From the NCBI GenBank assembly GCA_016714535.1, contig JADKDR010000006.1:1-64000 (forward strand): DNA of 64,000 nucleotides, read 5' to 3'. Made by a program: the position numbers and the translations under genes. The notes under the pieces were generated by a model, which was not told the origin of the DNA, did no database searches, and saw nothing but the letters and a program-made list of their open reading frames with translations. The stretch is from Bacteroidota bacterium (lineage in GTDB: Bacteria; Bacteroidota; Bacteroidia; AKYH767-A; OLB10). Positions 1 through 9,805 of the stretch are shown here, in pieces (within the stretch, counting starts at the first letter, position 1; the number at the start of each line of letters is the position of its first letter).

Positions 1-270
1 TTTAATGCCAACTATAGCAAAAAGCTTTTGATGGACGGAATGACCGCTGCCGAAATAAAAGATCTGAAAGATCCATCGTATAATAACATCATCCTTAATG
101 CCCTATCGCGTTCCGATGCATTTGTAAATGCAAGCGATGATATGCCAAAGGAATTTGCCGCATACATTAAGAAATCGGGCAAGCCTGTGTTGAAGCATAC
201 CGAAGAAAACTATGTGGATGCATATAATGAGTTTTACGAATCGATGATAGAAGAGGAAATGCCTGTATAA
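1..270 (+). CDS. starch/glycogen synthase-like protein, C-terminal fragment
   Basis: The frame is open from base 1 and ends at TAA 268-270, giving the last 89 residues of a gene that begins outside the window. The tail resembles the C-terminus of Bacteroidota starch/glycogen synthases (GT5-like): a helix around GMTAAEIKDLKDPSYNNI, then SDAFVNASDDMP, then KSGKPVLKHTEENYVDAYNE, which lies at the end of the second Rossmann domain. The expected reaction is transfer of glucose from a nucleotide sugar to a growing alpha-glucan. The catalytic residues are upstream and not visible, so the assignment rests on this tail only. A clear hairpin terminator follows 30 bp after the stop. Confidence 0.55.
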   Translation, partial: FNANYSKKLLMDGMTAAEIKDLKDPSYNNIILNALSRSDAFVNASDDMPKEFAAYIKKSGKPVLKHTEENYVDAYNEFYESMIEEEMPV

Positions 271-298
271 TTCTCCTTTCGTTCCATTCTTAAATAAT

Positions 299-327
299 AA
301 AAAGCCGGACTGTTCCGGCTTTTTTCT
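299..327 (+). terminator. intrinsic terminator after the starch synthase-like gene
   Basis: Inverted repeat AAGCCGGA / TCCGGCTT around a short CTGT loop, preceded by A's and followed by a T run. It is placed directly after the stop of the first gene, and its symmetry could also serve the convergent gene. Confidence 0.8.
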
Positions 328-459
328 TTGGTAATTATTTCAAAATTAGTGCTCTTGCTGGTATCGCATGCTAAGAGCGTATTGCTTTCTTATTTCAATT
401 ATTTGGTACTATAACTATTGTTATTGGCAACCAAAGTTGCCATTTTAAAAAAAACAAAT

Positions 460-3048
460 TTACTGCTTCATCATTTTCTTACTATCCACAACTTTGCCAT
501 CTGCTATAAGTGTGTAAGTGTAAATACCGCTGCTAAGGTCAGGTGCGTAAACGTGGATGCTGCCTGCTCCTTTTTCAGTTATGGTTACCTCTTTTAGTAC
601 AGTACCCTTGGCATCTACAAATATGATAGCAGCTTGCTGCACACTGATAGTATATAAAAGCGTATAGTAGTTTCATCCTTGTATGGATTGGGATTATTTT
701 GATCAGAATAATAGTTTGCGAATTTGATAATTCTACATCAATCTGATTTGCTTTCGTTTTGTTGTTTGATGAACAACAATTTGAAATTTGATTTTTCAAA
801 TCATTTATTTGGGTTTGTTGTTCTTTAAATCCTGCTATCAATATTGATATAAGCGGAGTATAATTAATCGCTTTGTGAGTTGTTGGGCCTGATACAACAT
901 TGCCCTGTGAATCAACCATACCAGGGTCTGTAACATCTTTTATGATTGATGGGATAACCTTTTCAACCTCTTGTGCTAATAAACCATATTGGTGTTCCTG
1001 ATCAAGACCCAGATATTGATTTTTTTGAAAATCAAAATCATAACTTTTGGGCGATAATTGAGTAATAAGGTTTGTAGCATTGCTTAAATCAACAATATTT
1101 TTTTTAATGGTTGAGTCAGTGATCCATGTTGCCGCAGAGAAGCCTGGCCCAACAAAATAGGCAGCCCAGTTTGTGCCTGCATTTATAGCAGTTGAGTATA
1201 TTCCATAGTTAGTACCAGCGCTACCACCACCAGTTGCTGAACATTTTACACCATAGCTACTGCCACCGTATCCTTGTCCACGATTTGCATCAGCTAATAC
1301 CCCTATGTTTTCACTTGTGCTATTAACACTTTGTGCATATCCCTTTAATGCCCAATTTCTGCTAGTTGCATTAAGGGCACTAAAATCGCCACTTTGGTTA
1401 TTTACAGAATTGGGACTTTCGCAATTCGACCACACCCCTGTGCAATTTGTTGAAGTTCCGGAAGAGCCTGGATTTACGCGAGTATATAAACCATATGAAG
1501 CTGTGGCATTGCCTTGTACATCATTATATATGCCTGTACTTTGCCCACCTTTTGATATAGTACTTAATGATAGCCCTCTTGCAGAACCTGAGGTGGTTGT
1601 TACATCCATCACAGATCTCCTCTGCCTGCTAACCCACTTGTTGCCACATCCAAATCACCACTATACAACGAGCGAGCGTTAGTATTGGTACTATTGGGAT
1701 CTTGAAAATTCTTCACATAAATTCCGCCAGCGTTATCACCATTGCCCAGTGCCCCATTATCGGCCAGCACAAACAAACGCGAACCATTTGAATTAACCAC
1801 TCCTATCCCAATATCATGATTATTATTTTCGTGTACTACAGTAGTGCAAATTTCAGTTGTATTCGATCCTTTGGTCAAATAATTTAATGTTAAGCCTGTA
1901 CTACATGCATTAATGAATCCCGATCCAGGGTTATCATCATCACGCACCCAAATTACATTACCATTAGCATCTAAACTTAAAACACCTTGTGTGGCATTGG
2001 TAGGTGGATTAACAGCATTATTAACATCAGTAAAGCGTAGCCCACTGAATGTACTTCCAAGTATATTTGACGGGCTATTAACTTCCAAAGTATTTTGTGG
2101 GGTGGTTGTATTAATACCTACTTGGCCAGCAACCGCAGCACCATTACCGCCTTCGACAAAAATTGAGGGCGCAGTACTGTTCATTCCAATCATTAATGAA
2201 TGGTTGATAGTATTCGTAAGAGGATTTGTTAGACCGGGAAAACCTGCATACAAGCCAACGCCTGAACCAATAACAAAAGCATTGGTCGCATTTGAGCGTA
2301 CATAGTTTCCAAAGCTTTTAGCATATGGGGATAAAGCATCTGCATATATTCCATAGCCATGAGTTCCAATTCCTGTTGAAGTATTAAAAGAACCAACAGT
2401 CACACCAAATTGGTCGTTCGATGTATTATTGCATCCAATGGTGACACTCTGTGCGCCAAATGCAAAGTTAATTTTTCCTAATGAAACTGCTGTTTCACCA
2501 TTTGCCCAACAGGTATTGCCCGCAGCAAAACTGGCATCACCCATTCCTTGCGTATTAAGCCCAAAACAAGCAGATCCTATCCCAATATTAACATCATCCC
2601 ACAGTGGAGCTTGGGCATCGCCTGCTCTAAATGCAGAACTACGCGGGTACCATATCATCCGTGCATCTTGTAATCCGTTTGGCAACAAAGTGCCAAATCC
2701 ACTTGTGCCTAATGCAATTATACCACCATCAGGATATGGGCCTGGATTTGGCGGATATGGCCCATTCGATCCTACGGTTAAATTAAAAATTGGGGTAGGG
2801 TTGTTCATGCCTATGAAGCCATCATTCCCTCTAATAGTCATGCGTTGCAAGTTGTTGGTGAAAAAATTGATTGGCTGATTCGCTAAGTCATTTCGAATTT
2901 CAAGCGTACCTGGAGTTCCTAAATTATTCCATCCTAAAAAGTTAGGCCCGATTGCAGGCCTGTTGTTCCCGAGAATTGTTGTTTGTCCATACAATGCGCA
3001 TTGCATAAGTATTAGCATCACAATTGTCAAAGAAATTTTACTGTTCAT
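460..3048 (-). CDS. tail-fibre-like surface protein with S74-type domain and T9SS sorting signal (frame-interrupted)
   Basis: One gene of about 860 codons is seen as three frame-shifted pieces (3048-1609, 1612-~690, ~642-460). I prefer the start at 3048: it begins a signal peptide (MNSKISLTIVMLILMQCALY) and leaves 25 bp after the upstream gene; the frame stays open to 3087. The N-terminal half has short beta repeats ending in NNLQRMTIRG and GFIGMNNPTPIFNL, as in tail-fibre/trimeric adhesin-like proteins. A peptidase S74-like (intramolecular chaperone) segment follows: ITDSTIKKNIVDL, YGLLAQEVEKVIPSI, KAINYTPLISILI, then a coiled coil. The last ~95 residues are a T9SS type A sorting domain (NNPNPYKDETTIRFY ... 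GIYTYTLIADGK). The breaks near 1610, 690 and 645 could be errors or decay. It is probably a surface fibre rather than a phage gene, because it has a signal peptide and a T9SS tail. Confidence 0.65.
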
Positions 3049-3073
3049 TTTGTTAAATATTAAATTGTTATTT

Positions 3074-4039
3074 TTAATGTAAGACATTTATTTTATAATT
3101 CTGAGTGGTTGTTTTAAGGAAATAAATACCAGCATTCCATTTCGAACAATCGATATTGCTTTCACTTTTAGCATCAATAAAATATTTAGAAACAAAGCAA
3201 CCAATCATATTGTAAATAGTAAAATACCGTCCTTTTTCAGAGTAGTTTTTGATTTGAAAATAATCATTTGATGGATTGGGATAGATGGTTAAATCAAAGT
3301 CGCTATTTTCAAATATAGAATTTGAAATGTTGCATAAATTTGAATCAATACTAACACAAACGTCATCTATTAAATAATAACTGGCAATTGAAAATTGATT
3401 ACCAATATTTAATGTGTCCGTAATATTATCATCAAAAAAATTGCCAATAGTCATAAACCTATAACTTGAATCAGCAACAAATGAAGCCATGAAATGAAAC
3501 CAATTTATCGTGTCGGCTAAAACGGAATCTGAGTGTACTTGCGCAAAGTTTATTGGGTGCGCAAAATTGCCTTGACCAAATTTTTCTGTTGTAAATAATG
3601 CTCCAAGTTTATTTGTCGCATAGACCATATTTGTTGCTCCAAGTAGTATTGCATAAAATGAAACATAATATTTTGTATTGGTCAAAAGAGTATCTAATAA
3701 ATCTGCCTGTATATATTCTCGTACATTTAAGTTTGGAAAAGGTGAACTAAAATAACAACCAATTCCGGCATATGAAATTCCGGAAACCGGCTGTTGGTAT
3801 GCATCCAGTATCACTGGCGGGCTAACAATTGGATTAGAAGAACAACCGTGCAAAAAATCTGGAGTTTGATTATTTATGTTGCTATCGGATGCAGAGCTCC
3901 ATCCAATACAGTATTGCATTTGATTAAATTCAGTTGGACAAACAGAGTATTGTTCGAATGAAGGGTTAGGCACAAGGTTTTGCTGAGCAAACCCTAAATT
4001 AGAAGAGACTAAAAAACAAAATAACAGTAATTTTTTCAT
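3074..4039 (-). CDS. secreted NLVPNPSFE-type jelly-roll protein with T9SS C-terminal domain
   Basis: 321 residues. Signal peptide at 1-18 (MKKLLLFCFLVSSNLGFA), then the hallmark start of the mature protein, QNLVPNPSFEQYSVCP, followed by GWSSAS and a beta-rich domain with YYVSFYA and IDDVCVS. This pattern is common at the N-terminus of secreted Bacteroidota proteins and looks like a carbohydrate-binding jelly roll. The last ~75 residues are a T9SS type A domain (LTIYPNPSNDYFQIKN ... AGIYFLKTTT). The predicted product is exported by T9SS and surface-attached or released; its ligand is unknown. The tail-fibre-like gene starts 25 bp downstream, and a paralogue lies 18 bp upstream, so all three are likely one operon. 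Confidence 0.75.
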   Translation of the reverse strand: MKKLLLFCFLVSSNLGFAQQNLVPNPSFEQYSVCPTEFNQMQYCIGWSSASDSNINNQTPDFLHGCSSNPIVSPPVILDAYQQPVSGISYAGIGCYFSSPFPNLNVREYIQADLLDTLLTNTKYYVSFYAILLGATNMVYATNKLGALFTTEKFGQGNFAHPINFAQVHSDSVLADTINWFHFMASFVADSSYRFMTIGNFFDDNITDTLNIGNQFSIASYYLIDDVCVSIDSNLCNISNSIFENSDFDLTIYPNPSNDYFQIKNYSEKGRYFTIYNMIGCFVSKYFIDAKSESNIDCSKWNAGIYFLKTTTQNYKINVLH

Positions 4040-4057
4040 TTTGTTTTATTTTAAAAA

Positions 4058-5004
4058 TTAGACTATTAAGAATTTAATTGTGTAGTGTTTTTTGTTAATT
4101 TCAAGAAGTAAGAAGAAATACAATCCTGTAACAAAATCTTTTGTATTAATCTCAACCATATCATTTTTAGTCAGTGATATTTTTGATTGCATTTCATATC
4201 CAGATGAATTGTATATTCTTATTGCTTCTATTTCTAAGTTAGGCTTATTGTGTTGGAGCACTAAGGAAGTTCCTCTCTCGATTGGGTTTTTGTAAAAAAA
4301 TGGCAATTTTGTTTCAATGGTTTCAAGAATATAAGTTGAAGTATCTTCAATTACTTTTATGTCATCTATGTAATAGTATGCAGCATAAAACCAACCATTT
4401 ACTATCTGTACATTTAAAGAAGCATTTGCCCTAAAGGTACCAATCGTCAAATATTTTTCGCCACCTGTTGCCATAAAATTGCCGCCAATCTGTACCCAAT
4501 TTAAAGTGTCCTCTAAAATAACATTTGAGGTGCTTTCTATTTGGGGTATATAATTTAGTGTTAATGCTGAATTATAATCTTTGATAGTGTCATTTGAGAA
4601 ACACATTCCAATTTTATCAATTGCAAAAAGTGATGTATTTGCTAACGATACCCAAAAACTACATGCATAGTTATGACCATGTTTCAAACTATCAATCAAT
4701 GAGATTTCGATATAATCTCGCTGCTCCGATTGTTCGTAGCAAAAAAGACCACTGAATGCATTGCCTGATTTGGGCAATTGATATCCTTGTAAATTTGTAT
4801 AAACATTAATTCCACAACTTGGATAAGTCGTAAAATAATCAGGAGTACTAATAGTTGGATTAAACCATGGGTAACAAATTAATGTTGGATAGCTCCAAGT
4901 ACTACAATTTATTGTATCCTCAAAGGACCAATTAGGCACAAGGTTTTGTTGTGCTAAACAATAATCACAGTAGATTAAAAAATTAAATAACAGAACTTTT
5001 TCAT
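4058..5004 (-). CDS. secreted NLVPNWSFE-type protein with T9SS domain (signal peptide frame-shifted)
   Basis: The longest open frame ends upstream at 4939 and begins inside the mature protein (PNWSFEDTINCSTW). The signal peptide is encoded just upstream in another frame. The near-identical paralogue at 9806-10750 starts ATG followed by six A's, whereas here ATG (5002-5004, minus) is followed by five, which closes the frame after a few codons. Restoring one A gives a full ~315-residue protein with signal peptide, jelly-roll domain (YYIDDIKVIED) and T9SS tail (SGYEMQSKISLTKND ... GLYFFLLLEINKK). The indel is in a homopolymer, so a sequencing error is at least as likely as a real null mutation. 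It lies 18 bp upstream of the 4039-3074 gene. Confidence 0.65.
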
Positions 5005-5377
5005 TTTGAGATTTTAAAATTTACTCAAAAATACAATTGTTACTTGCAATATGTTTGTAAAGATATAAAATGAATTAACGTGTGCAACACGTCTGTCTTA
5101 ATATTTATGTACAGGTAAGAATCTTAGCACCCAAAGTAAAGTTGAGGTGTCGGAAAAGTCTATCTATTTAAAAAAATTTGGATTACATATTAAAAAATTG
5201 CGTGAAGCTAAAGGGCTAACACAATTTCAAGTAAGTATTGATATGAATAAAGGTAGACAAAGTCTTTAACGTATAGAAACAGGAAGAACTAACCCGACAA
5301 TTTTTTACCTCAAAGAATTAGCTGCTGCTCTTGATATAAAATTAAAAGACTTAACTGATTTCAAATATTAGTTTTTC
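4926..5377. repeat. copy 1 of a ~452 bp near-identical repeat (second copy 10673-11127)
   Basis: From the signal-peptide region of the NLVPNWSFE gene, through its upstream region, to the 3' end of the dead XRE gene, this block matches 10673-11127 almost base for base. Differences include a 5 versus 6 A/T run at the start codon, a two-base difference in the next T run, a few bases near 5095, and ttaactgatt versus ttgacggatt near the end. Both copies stop matching just past the XRE stop codon (after TAGTTTTTC), where different tail-fibre-like genes are cut off. The block includes a TAnnTTTG-like box (CTCAAAAATA on the plus strand) before the minus-strand gene. Confidence 0.9.
5147..5371 (+). 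pseudogene. XRE-family HTH regulator with in-frame ochre codon (copy 1)
   Basis: Read from GTG 5147, the frame encodes 74 residues of a compact XRE/Cro-type helix-turn-helix: LKKFGLHIKKLREAKGLTQF, then QVSIDMNKGRQSL, then TAA at 5267-5269, then RIETGRTNPTIFYLKELAAA and a C-terminal KDLTDF. In this family the position after QSL is usually glutamine (SLQRIE), so CAA to TAA is the simplest history. The stop falls just before the recognition-helix turn, so the truncated product should not bind DNA. The second copy carries the same stop. GTG is the only plausible start in this frame; a start further upstream is closed by a stop. Confidence 0.75.
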
Positions 5378-5704
5378 ACTACCTAAATTAATTCCACCCA
5401 ATGCAATAATACCCCCATCAGGATATGGGCCTGGATTTGGCGGATATGGCCCATTTGCGCCTATAGTTAAATTAAAAATGGGCGCTGTGTTGTTCATGCC
5501 GATGAACCCTTGGTTTGCGCCAGCGACTCCAATGATGGTCATGCGTTGCAAATTAGCGGTTCGGAAGTTTACATCTGCGGCATTTGTACTGCCAAGGAAG
5601 TTGCCTAAAACTGGCGTATTACCAGTTAAGTACCATGGGATTAATTGGCTATATGCTGCATTTATATGCAGCATAATTATTATTATTGAAATTATTTTTT
5701 TCAT
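5351..5704 (-). CDS. tail-fibre-like surface protein, 5' fragment truncated at a repeat junction
   Basis: 117 residues: a signal peptide (MKKIISIIIIMLHINAAYS), then GNFLGSTNAADVNFRTANLQ, GFIGMNNTAPIFNL and the GPYPPNPGPYPDGGIIALG motif. This is the N-terminal third of the family seen at 460-3048, with ~87% DNA identity over the GPYPPNP region by eye. The frame then runs into the end of the XRE repeat and closes with 10 foreign codons (GSEKLIFEIS). The S74 and T9SS parts are missing. It starts 22 bp after the stop of the T9SS gene at 5726-6661, the same spacing as the intact modules. It is probably a non-functional remnant. Confidence 0.6.
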   Translation of the reverse strand: MKKIISIIIIMLHINAAYSQLIPWYLTGNTPVLGNFLGSTNAADVNFRTANLQRMTIIGVAGANQGFIGMNNTAPIFNLTIGANGPYPPNPGPYPDGGIIALGGINLGSEKLIFEIS

Positions 5705-5725
5705 TTTATTTTAAGATTAAACTTG

Positions 5726-6661
5726 TTATCGAAATATTTTTTTTGTTAACACCTTTGCATTATCGCAAAGTATAAGATTATAAATTCCTTTGTTTAAAAA
5801 CGATAAATCAATTATTGTGGCTTCGGTACATGATTGCGATTTTACAACTTGCCCAAGTAGATTGACAATATTTAATTGATAGTATAAATTTTCTAAATCA
5901 ACAAAACTCAATTGATGCGTGATTGCATTGTAAACAATTTGAGGCTCAACATCAAGAATGCTTTCTACACCTACATTGCAATTGGCGCCAACGCACGAAA
6001 CATTGACACTATCAATAAAATAATATGCAATGGCGTATGGCGAACCGTCATTCACAGTATCGGTATGATTGTCGTCAAAAAAATTACCTATATAAATATT
6101 AGAGTAAGCACTGTCGGCTACAAAATTCCAGCTCAACAAAGTCCAATTTACAGTATCATTTATTATACTATCAGTAAACACTTGTGCTTGATTTGAAATA
6201 TCAGCAATTGTAAAATTATTATAGCTGTAAGTTGTAAACCGCATGCCGAGCTTGTTGCTGCCTGCACTATTACTGTTTTGGTTTGTCCAATTACCCCTAC
6301 TTACACGCATCGAAATATTGTAAATATTTCCTACAACCATTGTGTCAAGTAATGAAGCTCCAATTATTTCACGGCCGAATATGTACCAAGCATAAGCGAC
6401 TAACCCAACATAAGCATTACCATCAAAATTATTTTGGTATCCGCAAAAATTATCAGGAATACAAACCGGATAGGGAGCACATGTATTATAGTAATCGGGT
6501 GATTCTAAAACGCTATGCCACCCAATGCAACTATCTACTTGGCTTGTATTGTTGGGGCAACTCACATATTGTTCAAAACTCGGATTAGGCACCAAGTTAA
6601 CTTGCGCTTGCAAATTAAAACTATAAACCAACAACAATACAATAAACCAATACTTACCCAT
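5726..6661 (-). CDS. secreted NLVPNPSFE-type protein with T9SS C-terminal domain
   Basis: 311 residues. Signal peptide 1-19 (MGKYWFIVLLLVYSFNLQA), mature start QVNLVPNPSFEQYVSCPNNT, then GWHSVLESPDYYNTC and a beta-sandwich region with NKLGMRFTT and YFIDSVNVSC. The C-terminal ~75 residues are a T9SS domain (YQLNIVNLLGQVVKSQ ... NKGIYNLILCDN). It is a paralogue of the 3074-4039 and 9806-10750 proteins; the cysteine-rich N-terminal half (pairs around residues 35-75) differs between copies and may set ligand specificity. It is followed after 21 bp by the truncated tail-fibre-like gene. Confidence 0.75.
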   Translation of the reverse strand: MGKYWFIVLLLVYSFNLQAQVNLVPNPSFEQYVSCPNNTSQVDSCIGWHSVLESPDYYNTCAPYPVCIPDNFCGYQNNFDGNAYVGLVAYAWYIFGREIIGASLLDTMVVGNIYNISMRVSRGNWTNQNSNSAGSNKLGMRFTTYSYNNFTIADISNQAQVFTDSIINDTVNWTLLSWNFVADSAYSNIYIGNFFDDNHTDTVNDGSPYAIAYYFIDSVNVSCVGANCNVGVESILDVEPQIVYNAITHQLSFVDLENLYYQLNIVNLLGQVVKSQSCTEATIIDLSFLNKGIYNLILCDNAKVLTKKIFR

Positions 6662-7192
6662 GATGAAGAATTTATTTAAGTGAAATTATTTTTATAAAAA
6701 TACTTATAGCACAACGATAAATTGGTATAAAGATAAATAAAATTTGGCTGCGGGTGATTTTAGTTTGAAGTTAAAAGTTTGAAGTTTGAAGAAAAATTCA
6801 TTCCACCTCAAAACTAAAATGTTGTGCAAAAAAAGTAGCTATGCACAAAAGCGCAGCCGTGTCGGTATTTCTTGCTTTATGTGGTGTGCAAAAAATGGCT
6901 TTGTTGTTTTATTAAAATTGTAAAGTGAAAGACTGTAAAAATAATAGGTGAGAAAATTTATTTTGAAGATAAAAATTGAGCTTACAAAACGTACATACTC
7001 AAAAAGCCCGCACAGCAAGCGAAAGAAAAGGAATTGAATTGAATTGAATTGAATATGTTGAATTTAGTTTTCATAAGTAACTTATATAAGGCAATAATAA
7101 AAAATTTAATCGAAACAATTATGTGTGTTGATAACTAAAAGCGATTATATCATACTTAAAATGAACCGGGTAATAGATGAAAAGATAAAACA
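6662..7192. other. 531 bp AT-rich intergenic stretch with a short pentamer repeat
   Basis: No supported gene. 7031-7054 is four and a half tandem GAATT units, and 6768-6793 has a short imperfect AAGTTTGAAG repeat. The stretch lies between the 3' end of a tail-fibre-like gene (7193) and the start of the next T9SS gene (6661), so it should contain the promoter of the 6661-5351 unit. I could not identify a convincing TAnnTTTG box. Confidence 0.5.
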
Positions 7193-7820
7193 TTAATTTC
7201 TCTGCAATGTCATTTTTTCCCTCAACTCCGCCACCTCCCTTTGCAATTGAGCAATCACTGCCAATAAATCTTGCTCCTTATTTTCGATTGTAATAATTAT
7301 TTTGCTGGCAGCAATGGTGCCGTTAACGGTGAGTGTATACGTTGGGGTGGTTGTATTAATACCTACATAACCTTGGTTGGCTCCCGCTACGCCCTATGAT
7401 GGTCATGCGTTGGGTGTTATTTGTAAAAAAATTAAAGTCCCCAAGTGGCACTGTACCCATATTAATATTATCTGTACCGCTTGGATTTAAAATATTAAAT
7501 TTTTCTCCTGCAGTACCGTTATTACTCAACATGCGCCAAGCATGTGTTACCCCCGCAGGGCCATCCGTACGGAATACTTCTCCAAAGTTTATTCCCGGAT
7601 AATTAGTTGAGGCTGTCATAAAATTGGTGTTAACATGTAGGGCTGAGTTGGTAGTTACTCCCGAAGGAAAATTACCAATGCCAACGCCTCTAATTATAGG
7701 TGCTGTTCCCATAAATTCACCAAATGTTGCTGGTGTAATTTGAAACTGTGCATTTATTAGTGTCGAAAATAAGATTGCTAATGCAAGCAAGCCTATTTTT
7801 ATTTTATTATTTTTTTCCAT
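7193..7820 (-). CDS. tail-fibre-like surface protein, short form (one-base frameshift)
   Basis: About 208 residues after repair of one extra C near 7392. The sequence there has CGCCCTATG, where the close copy at 11313 has CGCCTATG. The repaired protein has a signal peptide (MEKNNKIKIGLLALAILFST), FGEVFRTDGPAGVTHAWRML, NNTQRMTIIGVAGANQGYVG, TLTVNGTIAA and a C-terminal coiled coil (LLAVIAQLQREVAELREKM) ending at 7193. There is no S74 or T9SS domain, so this short class may trimerise through the coiled coil. Without repair it stops at 7356 (154 residues). It starts 6 bp after the stop of the upstream beta-propeller gene, so the two are almost certainly cotranscribed. Confidence 0.65.
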
Positions 7821-7826
7821 TTTGTA

Positions 7827-9253
7827 TTATTTAAAATTATTGATTTTTATAAATTTTATTGATTTAGTTTTTGAGAATTTATTTTCTTTTAATTGGATAA
7901 AATAAATACCTGAAGAAAGATTTTCTACATCAAGTTTTATTTCATTCAAATAGCTAATCTGTTTAAATAAAACATGCTTGCCATCTACATTAAAAATAGC
8001 CAACTGATTGTATTTGCCTTTTAAATTTGTGAGCATTAATTCGCCTTCAACTGGGTTAGGAAAAAATTTTATTTCTAAATTACCGTTTTCTGCAATTCCA
8101 TTTCCACAGATGTATGCATTGGGGTTAAAATAGTTTGTGTTAAAATTTGGAAACTGCTCTTTGCATATTCGACCATTGAATGTTAAAGGAAAAGTTTGAT
8201 AATTGCATGCGGTTCCGTAGTTATTGGGATTTTGAATATACCCTATAGAATCTTGATAATAAAATGCTACTTTAATCCCCGCATTCTTATTTAGTTGCAA
8301 TCCAAGCAACTCATTGTGAGCATAACTTACCCAGTATATAATATTTTTGAATTGACAATTAATTGCGAATCGTTTCTATTCAATTCGTATTGTGAAATAT
8401 ATCTCCAACAGGATTGGAAGCCCTGAAAACACTATATATAGTTTACTATTGTCTGGGGAAAATGCACAACCATATTCTTGCGAGTCTGTTGATAAAACGA
8501 CCATATTATCTAATTCTCCAGTAATTAAATCAAAATCAAAAGCCTTAACCCTTTGCGTAAATTTACAAAACAATTTTTCTCCATTAGGAGAAAAGCACAT
8601 ACTTCCTGCATTACCAATGGTGTCCACACGGGTAGTGTATCACCAATATTTGTAATAACAGGCACAGTATCCACACCCAATGCATTTATTTTATAAGCAT
8701 AAAAGGCATTTACGCTGTAAGCATGTGCCACTATCCAAAAATCAATGCCATCGCAATGGCGCGTTACAGCAAGTTGCTCGCTGCTTGGTGAAAAGAGTTG
8801 CACGTTCTTTTGTATAATAGCACCTAAGCCATTGTTTGCATTTACATTTATTACGGTGTAGCGCAAGCCATGCGTACCAAAATTTTCCCAACAGTCAACA
8901 GTAAATAAATAATAGATACTATCGTTGCCCGGGTTGGGCACTATGGCTGCTCCGTTGCTGCTGCTTTCGCAACCTACATCAAATCCATTTGTCATCATTA
9001 TGTGGTTTTGGTTCCACACAGTATCACCATCGGTATAAAATAAAAGATTGCCTGCTGTATCACTCATTACTGCACATGCCTCGCGTTGACTCATGGGGCT
9101 TAGTGTATCAAGAACAGGTACACCGCTACTATAATCAATTCCAATACCTTCGCCAAAGTACCAATGGTTTGTGCGTTTAATTTCAGAAGTCTGAGCAATC
9201 AAAATATTGATAGAAATAATTTTCAACGAAATAAGTACGATTAGATTTTTCAT
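7827..9253 (-). CDS. secreted beta-propeller protein with T9SS domain (several frameshifts)
   Basis: Three overlapping or adjacent frames (9253-8525, 8627-8376, 8309-7827) give one ~475-residue protein. N-terminus: signal peptide (MKNLIVLISLKIISINILIA), TNHWYFGEGIGIDYSSGVP, then repeated blades such as SDTAGNLLFYTDGDTVWNQN, MCFSPNGEKLFCKFTQ and AFSPDNSKLYIVFSG. A third frame near 8430-8330 carries ISQYELNRNDSQLIVNSK, which fits the same family. The C-terminus is a T9SS domain (LEIKFFPNPVEGELMLTN ... SSGIYFIQLKENK). At least three frame changes (about 8625, 8430, 8330) are needed, more than for most genes here, so real decay is possible. It is followed by a tail-fibre-like gene. Confidence 0.6.
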
Positions 9254-9382
9254 TTTTTATATTTTTTGAATACACTAATATACGGAGTAAAAAGGAATAA
9301 TGTGGTTGCATACGTAAATAAATTTAGGCAACTTCAGTTAAACACAAATTATAAAAACAAATTAGGGGCGTTCTTTTTTGCC

Positions 9383-9775
9383 TTATTGCGCTATAGAATA
9401 ATTTACACCAGAGTTGGTTGCTGTGCGATATTCAATTCCAAATAGGGAGCCATCGGTTGCTGTTACACCAGTATTATCATTTGTAAACTGATGAAAGTTA
9501 CTTCGTTTAAAATTCAAGTGCTGATGCAGTAAATTTGAAGCAGTAAAAAAATCAAAATCACCAATGCCTACAAAACCATCTGTTGTTGGACCATTGCCGG
9601 TGAGACCGCCTGCACCGTTGAAGATTCGCATGCGAGGATTTGCATTGGTGCGGAAATTTAAATTTGCAAGTCCTTGGCATCCAACATAGTCACTAGCACC
9701 AACAGTTGAATTTCCTAATAATCTCCATTCAATTTGAGCTATAGATGCCTCACAAACTATTGTGAGTAACATCAA
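9383..9775 (-). CDS. tail-fibre-like surface protein, truncated
   Basis: 130 residues: hydrophobic N-terminus (MLLTIVCEASIA), IEWRLLGNSTVGASDYVGCQ, GLANLNFRTNANPRMRI, DGFVGIGDFDFFTASNLLHQ, and an end at NSGVNYSIAQ where the family normally continues for hundreds of residues. Upstream codons RKKIVCL suggest the signal peptide begins ~6 codons earlier, but no ATG is present there. The stop may follow a frameshift, since the next bases on the minus strand could encode a continuation. It starts 30 bp after the T9SS gene at 9806-10750, repeating the module order. Confidence 0.55.
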   Translation of the reverse strand: MMLLTIVCEASIAQIEWRLLGNSTVGASDYVGCQGLANLNFRTNANPRMRIFNGAGGLTGNGPTTDGFVGIGDFDFFTASNLLHQHLNFKRSNFHQFTNDNTGVTATDGSLFGIEYRTATNSGVNYSIAQ

Positions 9776-9805
9776 ACAAACAATTTTTTTCCTACGTTTA
9801 ATTTT

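Noticed and set aside
1305..2878. Plus-strand ORFs opposite the first tail-fibre-like gene
   Set aside because: They are antisense shadows: proline- and leucine-rich translations of the low-complexity minus-strand gene, with no domain pattern.
7031..7054. GAATT tandem repeat as a CRISPR or regulatory array
   Set aside because: Only four and a half units of 5 bp without spacers; it is ordinary slippage DNA. No CRISPR-like array exists anywhere in the window.
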